This document shows positions 1-10,900 of a DNA stretch of 31,583 nucleotides, in pieces (positions within the stretch are counted from its first letter, which is position 1; every line of letters begins with the position of its first letter). Position numbers and translations under genes: made by a program. Source of the DNA: Dunaliella salina (lineage: Eukaryota; Chlorophyta; Chlorophyceae; Chlamydomonadales; Dunaliellaceae); the NCBI GenBank assembly GCA_002284615.2, contig MU070264.1:88300-119882 (forward strand), written 5' to 3'. Below the pieces are notes generated by a model, which saw only the letters and a program-made list of their open reading frames with translations, did not search any database and was not told the DNA's origin.

Positions 1-403
1 AAGCAATGGAATATTTCTGCGCAGGTGGCCTCATGAGTGATGCCATCCAGATCCCAGCAGACATCCATAATGCCAAATACTAATCCATAATACTGTATAC
101 TCATGCATGTTCTGCCAAGGCACGCACGGAGAGCCAACATGTGCAACCAAAGGAATTTTGCCAAAGCAACCACAGAGGGCCAACATGTGCAACCATTGGA
201 ATATTTCTGTGCAGGTGGCCTCATGAGTGATGCCATCCAGATCCCAGCAGACTTCCATAATGCCAAATACTAATCCATAATACTGCATACTCGTGCATGT
301 TCTGCCAAGGCACGCACGGAGAGCCAACATGTGCAACCAAAGGAATTTTGCCAAAGCAACCACAGAGGGTCAACAAGTGCAAGCAACGGAAATTTCTGCG
401 CAG
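1..403 (+). repeat. Acceptor-side junction array of der exon 1 (about 190-bp units)
   Basis: Two upstream units repeat the intron end, the CAG and about 45 bases of exon 1. The copied exon starts are at 25 and 215, and the real exon starts at 404, so the spacing is 190 and 189 bp. The copied exon part reads GTGGCCTCATGAGTGATGCC and then diverges. The array probably continues left of the window. An upstream coding exon is not visible in this stretch. Confidence 0.9.
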
Positions 404-520
404 GTGGCCTCATGAGTGATGCCAGCCAGCTCCCGGCGGACATCCGAGAGAAGGTCAACGCCCTGCGCTCTGTGAACGCGCGCGGCCTGCCCACTGCAAT
501 TGAGAAGCAAGCTGCACTGG
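404..520 (+). CDS. der: der exon 1 of window (post-G3 region of GTPase domain 1)
   Basis: The acceptor is TTTCTGCGCAG at 393-403 and the donor is G|GTGAGT at 520/521. The exon enters in phase 1, its first GT completing a Gly codon, and leaves in phase 1. It encodes [17 protein letters not shown] and on to IEKQAAL, matching the segment that follows the DTGG motif of Der domain 1. The acceptor is echoed twice upstream and the donor several times downstream. Confidence 0.93.
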
Positions 521-1884
521 GTGAGTGGGAATTTCAATGGAGACATCTGCGATGGAAGCATAGGTCATCGGCCCTCTGCAAATGTGAAGCAAGCCGTACT
601 GGGGGAGTGGGAATTTCAATTGAGACATCTGCGATGGAAGCATCTGCCGTTTGCCCTCTGCGATTGAGAAGCAAGCTGCACTGGGTGAGTGGCTAGTTCA
701 TGGGCTTTGGCCGACTTTGCAGCCGAGATGCACACTGAAGTCTAATGTGTTCAGGATCATTCCCGAATGTGCCGAACTGAGACATCAGCGGCCATCTGTG
801 TAATTGAGAAGCGAGCTGTACTGGGTGAGTGGGTGGGTGGAATGAAGACATCTGGGTGGAATGAAGACATCAGTTAGGCCAACTACCATCTGCCATCTGT
901 TACTGAGAAGCATGCTGGCCGTATTGAGTGATTGGGGGGTGTAGTTGAGAAGCAAGCTGTGTTGGGTGATTGAGAAGCACGCTGGCCGTATTGAGTGATG
1001 GGTAGGTGCAGTTGAGAGGCAAGCTGTGTTGGGTGATTGAGAAGCACGCTGGCCGGATTGAGTGGTGGGAAGGTGCAGTTGAGAGGCAAGCTGCGTTGGG
1101 TGATTGAGAAGCACGCTGGCCGGATTGAGTGATGGGAAGGTGCAGTTGAGAGGCAAGCTGCATTGGGTGATTGAGAAGCACGCTGGCCGGATTGAGTGAT
1201 GGGGAGGTGCAGTTGAGAGGTAAGCTGCGTTGGGTGATTGAGAAGCACGCTGGCCGGATTGAGTGATGGGAAGGTGCAGTTGAGAGGCAAGCTGTGTTGG
1301 GTGAGTGGAGAGTACAATGTGAGCCATCTACAATGGATTGGTCGGCCCTTTGTAGCCATGGGTAAATAGGGTGTTCCAATATCTCAAACGGGCTCGCCAA
1401 GCCTAGAAGAGGCTCAGCCCATTTGGGTAGGGCCTCTTCGGATACACTGATTTGTTGAGTAGTTTGTTGGGTAGGCGGTTTTGCACTATTTTTGGGTGAA
1501 AAGAGGGTCAGGCCCGTCTGCCAAATAGGTTCCCCGAGCATCGCCTAGACTCGCCCTCGGCAAGGCTCTCCTAGGTGCCTACTCAGCCCTAGCTATTTGC
1601 ATCTATGCAGGGAGAGTGGAAAGTGCAATGGAGAAGCAGGCTGCATTCGTTGAGCAGGCGTTGTCGCGCGATGGTGGTAGACAGGGTCTCCCAAGGAAGC
1701 TCCAATGTTGCCTGCACATGTGGGACGTGTGACTGTGGGGCTTGGGGTGCTTCCAGGGTGGGCATCAAATATTGAAAAACTGTGCAGGGAGGTGCTTTTC
1801 AAAGAATTGCACACATCTACTTTCATTCTGGCGTGCCCCTTATGCACCACACTGTGTTCGTTATTTGCAGGGTTGGATTCACAG

Positions 1885-1953
<69 letters not shown>

Positions 1954-4900
1954 TCTATGCTGCGCATTTTCCATGTTTTACGAGCCGCTGTGAGAAACAA
2001 GTAGCAGCAGCACTTGGCTTTTAAGATTGTTCCAGTGGTTTGCATGCTGGGAGTGACTCCATATCGTTGGTCCCTGTGACTAATACAAAAGCCCTCTGTA
2101 ACCTCTCAAGCCACAGCGAATGTTATGTTTGACCCCTTGAGCACCTCATGCAGTAATTTTAAAGAATTACTTTTGAATATCCCAATGAAGCATGAAAAAT
2201 AACACAATAACACTCTTGCTGTGACTCGTGGTGCATGGAGAGCACATACAAATCTGTGAGGTCGAAAGAACAGTGTTTTCGGCATCTTTCCTAAGCGTTG
2301 TTTATCTAAGGGGCTAGAATCACCCTCTGCCTCCTCATTAAACTGTGGCGCTTGCACACTTTGGCATCATAAAAGCACTTGAAGACTCATAATGCAAGTT
2401 AATCATCAGAGGGTCCTAACTTGGCCATTTTGGGGGGTCTGTCACAAGGAACTTTTCTGAAGCCCCCTGGCCTCGTCTTACCGAAAATTTTTGGGGCAGT
2501 CATGTTCTGTAATTACAAAGACACGACTCAGCAAAAAAAGTTGTGGAAGAATTGGCTCGGTGTGTGTGCTATGGCGCTCAAAAAGGGAAAAAGGGGGCCA
2601 TGTGGTGAAAAATGGGAATGTTCCACCTGACCCCATTTCGTTTGACGACAATTTTACCCTCAGGTGTGTGGCAGTGATGTAGCCAGCACCATTGCAAGTA
2701 AAATGGGGTCAATTGGTGGTCTGGCTGAGTCAGAATGGGCGAGAATGTCTGGGAGGCTATGTGGACCTCTAAGACCTCACCTCTGTTTTCACTCAAGGAG
2801 CACTCCTCAGGAACTTTTCTCGAGACATTCAAACAGTAAGATATCAAAAGATATAAAAAATAAAAGCTATCAAAATTTGGGGTCGAAATTTTGCGGCCAA
2901 ACTTTGACCTGGCCTAGTTTGGCACCGGTCACTGGAACCAAAATAAAAATTATTGCTAACAAAAGAACAAAAGATTTATTGCTAACAAAAGAACGCGCTT
3001 AAAGGCTTTCCAACGCACTAACTCCCGTTCTGGTTCCAGTGACCAGCGCAACTATAAAGTCATAATACTTCATAGTTGCACACATGAGTTGGGACCCTCT
3101 GGTTAATCATGCACACAATTAACACAGTCGGTATCACTTGAAAACCAAGGGTGTTAAGGAAAACCCTGGAGCAAGGCAGCAGCAGCAGCTTGTCACTCAC
3201 GTGTTCCATTTTTTGCAGGATAATATTTGAAGGTTTACTTTTTATGGAACAAGCCAACTCTGCGTATGTGCCCTTGCGTGAGGCAGGCCGCCTCTGAAGA
3301 GTTTCCAATGGGCAGCAAACACTGCAAAAGAGCCTCGTCACCGTGTTGACTCTGCACGCAATGGGAGCTTTCTCCTTGTGTCGCATGCATTGGTTCCAGG
3401 TGTGGAGGAGGCAGGCTCAGGAGCGTTGCCCTTGGATGGCAAGGCAAACTCCATGATACTGCTGGTGGACAGCATGCAATGAAAGCCTCTCCCATGTGTT
3501 TTATGCATGTATCCAGGTGTGGAGGAGGAGGACTCAGCAGTGCTGCTCGTAGATGGGCTTGACAAACTCCATAATGCTGCTGATGGAAAGCACGTAGTGG
3601 AAGCCTTCTCCCTGTGTTGCATGCGTTTGTCCAGGTGTGGAGGAGGTGGACTCAGCAGTGCTGATCATAGATGGCAAAGCAAACTCCATGGTGCTGCTGA
3701 GAAACAGCATGCCATGGGAGCCTTCCCCGTGTGCCACATGCATTTTTCCAGGTGTGGAGGAGGCAGGCTCAGCAGTGCTGCCCTTGGATGGCAGTGCAAA
3801 CTCCATGATACTCAACATGGAGAATCATGGAGAGAGCGTGCAAAGCAAGCTTCCTCCGTGCGTTGCATGCATTGTTCCAGGTGTGGAGGAGGCAGACTCA
3901 GTTGTGCTGCTGGTGGATGGCAAGGCAGGCCTGCAAGCAGGGGACCGCGAGATATTGGACTGGCTGCGCACAAACCACCCTCGCAAGAAAGTACACTTAG
4001 CTGTCAACAAGTGCGACAACGTTTCTAAAGCAGACCTCATGGTGGGTACAAAGGAGGTGGTCTTAGCTGTACAAAAAAAGCCGAACAGAGATAGTGTGCC
4101 TAGGTGTCAACACGGTGTAATGGCAACAACGTGTCCAAAGCGGGCCTTATGGTGGGTACAAGGCATGCTGCTGGTGGATGGCAAGGCAGGCCTGCAAGCA
4201 GAGGGCCGCGAGGTGTTGGACTAGCTGCGCACGAACCACCCTTGCAAGCAAGTGCACCTAGCTGTCAACAAGTGCGACAACGTATCTAAAGCAGACCTCA
4301 TGGTGGGCACAAAGCATGCTGCTGGTGGATGGCAAGGCAGGCCTGCAAGCAGGGGACCGCGAGGTGTCGGACTGGCTGCGCACGAACCACCCTCGCAAGG
4401 AAGTGCACCAAGCTGCTGGCAAGTGCGCTAACGTGCCCAAAGCGGACCTCATGGTGGGTACAAAGAAAGTGCACCAAGCTGTCGACAAGTGCGTTAACGT
4501 GCCCAAAGTGGACCTCATGGTGGGTACAAAGAAAGTGCACCAAGCTGTAGCTGGGTACAAGGAAAGAGCACCTTTCCTAGCGGTCAACAAGTGCGATAAC
4601 ATGTCCAAAGCGGACCTCGTGGTGGGTACAACATAAGCGCACCTAGCTATGGAGAAAGCTGTACAAAGAAAATGCACCTGGCTGTCAACAAGTGCGACAA
4701 CATGTCCAAAGCGGAGCTCACAGTGGGTTCAACGTGCTGTATAACCCTTTCTTTTCGATCTTGTCTGCTGTCAACACACTTCACAACAAGCTGTAGGCAA
4801 GCTTCATGGTACATGCAAAGCACGGGATGCTCCTTTTTCTGACGTTTGTCTGCTGTCATCAAGCGCAGCAGCGTATCCAGGGCAGACATCATCATGTGTG

Positions 4901-7900
4901 CAAAGCACAGGGGGCTCCATTTTTTGCCTGGAGTGCTGCGGGGCAAAGGTTTTCCCGTTTGCTGCTGCCAAAAAAAGAATGAATGCTAGCAAACAAAGAA
5001 TATTCAAGCTTCAAAGTCTGGGCCTCCAACTCTAATCCGGAATTAAAAATGGTGCCTGATTTGAACTTTTTGTGGGCTCCAGCCTTGCCCTGGGGCTCTG
5101 GAAAATTCTGCAGGTTGCTGCATTTGGGTGTGTGGAGGGCATCGATGCAGCTGTTTTGCTAAACGATTTGGTGGTTTTTGCACAGTGTGGCATCCATTTT
5201 GCACAGTGTGGCATCCATTTTGCACAGTGTGGCATCCATTTTGCACAGCGTGGCATCCATTTTGCACAGTGTGGCATCCATTTTGCACAGCGTGGCATCC
5301 ATTTTGCACAGTGTGGCATCCATTGAATGAGGTCCACGTTCGCAATTGAGTGGATATCACTGGAGTTCCGCATCAGGGCAGGTGCACCAACTGATCTTCA
5401 GAGCATGCTTGCTAAAAAGAAAAAAAAGCAAGACTCTGCAACAGGGAGCCAGTGCATCCCCGGAGCAGCGATGCATCGACTAAGCAGCATCCCTCCCAAT
5501 AACAAGACAAGGCTCCACAGTTTAGCAGGTGCACCAACTGGTCTTCAGGGCATGCTTGTCAAAAATAAGAAAACAAGGCTTTGCAATTAGGCAGCTGCAT
5601 CATACCATAGGGTGTATGTATAGTGTTCTGCAGTGCATGCCTGTCAACAACAAGGCAAAGGCCTGCAACAGGGTGAGTGCGTCTCTTGTGCCATGACTGC
5701 GATGCGTAATATACTAGCAAACCCCTTCATGGCACAATAAATAATATGATTTTTGTTATTACATATTAGACCCAAGAAGTAAAATTCCATCTGAAATTGG
5801 GTATGGTGGGGGTTGTGCACTCCAGCGATTGTTTATTGGAGTCCATTCGAAACAAGGATAATGAAAAAGAAAGTTTCTTGCGTTACAACTACAATTCATC
5901 ATGTCAACTTTGGAGCTGCATGCAGCAAGCATTCAGAGCAAGAAAGCATCCAAGGCTTCTGCTGAAAGTACACCGCTGCAGCAAATTAGGATACATTGTG
6001 ATGATCCATCTCCAGTGGCGCTCGGTCCTCTTTCCTTTCCCAATTCCCCTCCACATTCATCTCGATAAAGACAATTCGTTCCTGCACGGTCTTGTATCTC
6101 TTTCTCTCTTTTTTCTATCTCTTTTTTGGATTCCTGAAGGGGAACACAAAGGTGATGGAGAGGCAGAGAAATATATGTTGACATCAGTCAACTCAGTTGG
6201 CATGCAGGGGGGGAGAGCACAGATTACATCAGCTCAGATTACATCAGCTCAGATTACATCAGAAGTGGGCTTGTAAAAGGCTTCTGTGAATGAATGAGCT
6301 GCATTCAATGAAAAAGCACCACTACAGGCATTGTAAAAGGTCTCAAAGAAAAGAAAATTGAGGGGCGCTGAAGACAAGGATCCCCAGCAATTGCAACGAG
6401 ACCATGTTTCCTAAAATTCCCCCCCNCCCCCCCCCCCCCCCCCCCCNCNCNCACACACAAAGCAGAAGACACAGGGGAGCCTCAACTGGACCCCAAATTT
6501 GATGCACGAGGGCTGTTTGAAAGTGTATGCACCCGACACACATTTCGTCACCTCCACTGTCTGTCTCCCACGTTTCAACACGTGAGACGCGCGCATTGAG
6601 TTGCCTGCATCATTGAATCCCTGCGTATTTGAACACCCGCAGGCATCTGAGTTCTGGGAGCTGGGCTTGGAGCCTATCCCCATCAGTGCCATCACGGGCT
6701 CCGGCACAGGAGAGATGTTGGATGCGCTAGTCCAGGTGTGCAGCAAAGGGCTCTAAATGTGAGGCATGATGGGATAGTGGGGTTTTGGGGGGGGGGGGTA
6801 TAGTAGTTCCGCTTCTGCATCAGGCCGGAAGGAGTGCTGGGTGTGCTGGTCCAGGTGCGCAACAAATGGCTCTTTGCAGGTGTGCAAAACATGGCCCTTT
6901 GCAGGTGTGCGACAAATGGCCCTTTGCAGGTGTGCAACAAACGGCCCTTTGCAGGTGTGCAACAAATGGCCCTTTGCAGGTGTGCAACAAATGGCCCTTT
7001 CCAGGTGTGCACCACATGGCACTTTGCAGGCGTGCAACAAATGGCCCTTTGCAGGTGTGCAACAAATGGCCCTTTGCAGGCGTGCAACAAATGGGCCTTT
7101 GCAAGTGTGCAACAAATGGCCCTTTGCAGGTGTGCAACAAATGGCCCTTTGCAGCTCTTGCAACAAAAGGCCCTTTGCAGGTGTGCAACAAATGGCCCTT
7201 TGCAGCTCTTGCAACATCCACTTCAAATGGAGACCTGAGGAGACAGAGCTTACAGCCGTGCAATGAGATTGTCTGCATGCTTGTTTGAAATCAAAATCTC
7301 CACAGGCCTAGGGGCAGGAGCCCAAGGAGGCAGGGCTCTCTTGCTGATAATTTGCTAGCACATATCCCCTTCACTGAAGGGGAAGACTCTTCTGAAACAC
7401 CGCCTCCTTGTAAGAGATGCTCATGAGCCTCCTGAGCATCTCTTACAAGGAGGCAGTGTTCCAGAAGAGTCTTCCGAGCAATTACCCACGCTTGTAATCA
7501 CAAACCTGGGTGCTTCCTGCATGGAATAGAAAAAAATTGAGAAATTTGATTTTAAATTCCTGCATTACCCAACTCTGGTGGTTGACACCCTCGGCAGAAA
7601 CGATTGCCCAGCGATTGCGCATACAAGAAATATTTGCTGAAAGCAAGTTGCTTTTCTTAGCATGCATGCCCCTTTTAGAAAGGTCCTTTGTCCATCATTA
7701 CCCTGGCCATGGTGAGTTGTTTGTGTGTCTGCACATTATTGCAGGCATTACCACCCCCTAAAGGAGGAGAGCTAGAAGAGGCAGAACCACCCCTGTCTAT
7801 AGCAATTGTGGGGCGGCCTAATGTCGGTAAGAGTTCATGTGACGGCACAGTGCCTTTGTTACGATATGTAATTGGCTTAACTTTGTTTGCCTCGCAGGCC

Positions 7901-10900
7901 TGAGCACTCCAAGTGCTTGTGTGGCTAAAGCGCCAGTGAGCGCATGGCTTTCCCTCCGGCAGTGACATGAGTCTCTTTGAAAGAGTGCATGACACTTTTC
8001 CGGAAATCACCATCATCTCTTGATGTGAAGCACTTTGCCGGTTTAGTGCTGCTCACGCTTGGCATGTGCAAGCTCAAGCCTGCTTGATGCTTTGCCAATC
8101 CTTTCATACACCCTGATGCCTTCTTACCTTGCCGTCTCTTCACCCTCGCACCTTGAGCCCATCCCACCTGGTGCGCTGCCTACGTGCCTTTCCCTCGGTC
8201 TGTTGCTGTGTTTGGTTGCATCCATGCAACGACTTCCGTGAAGCCGCATTCATCGGGCATTGTGAGGCCCTCGATTTGCCCCCCCCTGCTATGTTCACAC
8301 TTGGATGTTAGCCTAGCATGCCGCCCTGTCACCCACTGCCCTGTGGGCCCTGTCACTAGTTGACTGCCCTTTTAATTGCCCTGTTGATTGCCCCATCACT
8401 AGTTGACTGCCTTGTTGATTGCCCTTTCACTAGTTGACTGCCCTGTTGATTGCCCTGTTGATTGCCCTGTCACTAGTTGACTGCCCTGTTGATTGCCCTT
8501 TCACTAGTTGACTGCCCTGTTGATTGCCCTGTTGATTGCCCTGTCACTAGTTGACTGCCCTAGTGATTGCCCTGTTGATTGCCCCGTCACTAGTTGACTG
8601 CCCTGTTGATTGCCCTGTCACTAGTTGACTGCCTTGTTGATTGCCCTGTTGATTGCCCTTTCACTAGTTGACTGCCCTGTTGATTGCCCTGTTGATTGCC
8701 CCGTCACTAGTTGACTGCCCTGTTGATTGCCCTGTCACTAGTTGACTGCCCTGTTGATTGCCCTGTTGATTGCCCTGTCGCCCACTGCCCTGTGGGCCCT
8801 GTCACTATTTGATGGTCTTTACAAGTTCATTATATCGTTATTAACTGTTTTAACCAACATCACCAATTCATCATTGACAATGCAAATGCTAATTTGCTTT
8901 CACTGTGGTCCTCTGTCACCCTTGCCCTCACTGATGATGATGATGATGGTGCCCTGTCGCTGTCACTCTTGCTTTCACTGTGATGCTCTCTGTCTGCCCT
9001 CTTGTCCTGTCGCTCATGCATTCACTGCCGTGTCGCCCTCCTCACCCTTGCATCCCCACCTCTGTCGCCCTGTCACCCTTGCATTCACTGCCCATTCAAT
9101 CAATCGCCCTTGCAATCACATCCCCGTTGCCTCAGCACCCTGGGCATCGCTGCCCTGCCCACCTCTGTTGCCCTGTCGCCCTTGCATTCACAGCCCTGAC
9201 GCCCAGTCAACCTTGCACTTCCTGCCTTGTTGCTCCTTCACACTTGCATTCACTGCCCTCTCTCCCCGTCACCCTCGTATCCACAGCCCAGTTGTCCCAT
9301 GACCCTCGCATTCACTGCCCTGTCGCCCACTCAACTTTGCACCTCTTGCCTTGTTGCTCTTTCATACTTGCATTCGCTACCCTGTTGCCCTGTCATCCTT
9401 TTATTCCCGGCCCTGTCACCCTTGCATTCACTTCCCTGTCGCCATGTGGCCCTACCTTTCACACCCCATCACTCTCGCCTCCACTGCCCTGTCGCCTCAT
9501 CACCCTTGCATCCACTGCCCTGTCGCCCCATTAACCTGGTATCCGCTGCCCTGGCACTCTCACATCCACAGCCCTTTTGCCACGTGGTCCTTTGCATGCA
9601 TTGCCCTGTTGCCCTGTCACGCTTGCATTCACTACTCTGTCGCCATGTGACCCTTGCTTTCACACCCCATCGCCCTCGCATCCGCTGCCTCATCACCCTT
9701 GCATTCATTGCCCTGTCGCCCCATGAACCTGGTATCCGCTGCCCTGGCACTCTCACATCCACAGCCCTTTTGCCACGTGGTCCCTTGCATGCATTGCCCT
9801 GTTGCCCTGTCACGCTTGCATTCACTGCTCTGTCGCCATGTGACCCTTGCTTTCACACCCCATCACCCTCGCATCCACTGCCATGTCACTTCGTCACCCC
9901 TTTCATCCGCTGCCTTGTCGTCCTGTCATTCTCATGTCCACTGCCCTGACCTCCACTGCTCTGTTAAATCGTCACCCAGTGCAGCTTGTCGTTATGGTGT
10001 TGCTCACACCCAGTTTGTGCAAGCTGAAGCACACACAACGTTTCCCCGTGGTCACCCTGCATCACTTATGGAGCTTGCTTGTGTTTTCTCCATCATTCGC
10101 CCACTTGCAATTCCTGCCAACTCTTGATTGATTCCGCAAGAAATCCAGATCCTGCTGAATACGAAGTATGGCAGTGCACTTGTGGGTTTGATTGTGTCGA
10201 ATAAGGGCCCAGCTTCTCAACTCTTTTCTGAGTAAATCCAACTGCACCACCACCATCATTTCTGTCCAAGCAGCCTGCTGGACATGGTACGAGAAGAGAA
10301 ATGCATGATGTGTGTAACCAGCTCACACTCAAAGAAATGATCCCCGCAGATGTGCAACCATCCGCTCCTCTTAAACAAGAATAGCCTGCTGGACAAAATT
10401 TAACAGGTGGAATGCCTTAGTGTGAGACATGGTCTTACAGGTGTAATGCTTGAGTGTGGGACACAACCTTACAGGTGGAATGCTTAAGCGTGAGACACAA
10501 TCTTACAGGTGGATGCTCAAGTGCGAGATGTAAGCAAAGCTCCCTGCAGTGCAGGTTTGAGGCTTTCCTTTAAGCCCAAAGCCTGAAGCCCACTTACTAG
10601 AAGGATCAAAGCCTTCACCGTCCATTTATTTTGCACCGCCACTGCACAACCACTGCACAACCATCCGCCCCTGGTGCAGGCAAGGGCAGCATGCTCGACG
10701 CGATCTTTGGGAGGTACATAATCATCTGCACCCTTGTTATACCACCACTGCAAAACCACTGCACAACCACTGCGCAACCGTCCGCCCCTTGTGCAAGCAA
10801 GAGCAGCGTGCTGAACGTGCTCTGTGGGGAGGTACATAACCATGTGCACCCTCGCTGCATCACCACTGCACAACCGCTGCACATGTGCAGTTGTACAACC

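Noticed and set aside
1350..1600. Another hAT-like element with TAGGG ends near 1366 and 1590
   Set aside because: The inverted ends match over only a few bases and no 8-bp duplication is found.
4042..4046. Exon 2 donor at GTGG|GTACAA
   Set aside because: It gives phase 1, which runs into a TGA at the start of exon 3. GTGGGT at 4042 keeps the frame.
4316..4453. Alternative exon copy encoding [14 protein letters not shown]
   Set aside because: It is open but lacks the first 25 bases and has no reasonable acceptor, and similar copies nearby have stops.
5181..5327. Possible CRISPR array (also considered at 6.8 kb, 12.9 kb and 17.7 kb)
   Set aside because: Units are contiguous without unique spacers, there are no cas genes, and the context is eukaryotic intron.
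6692..7288. Open frames on both strands across the 25-bp array
   Set aside because: The 25-bp period keeps all frames open and the peptides are pure repeats. The sequence lies inside a der intron.
8742..9949. Long overlapping open frames of 184-240 codons in several frames
   Set aside because: They are translations of a C-rich minisatellite, open in several frames at once, with no domain-like composition.
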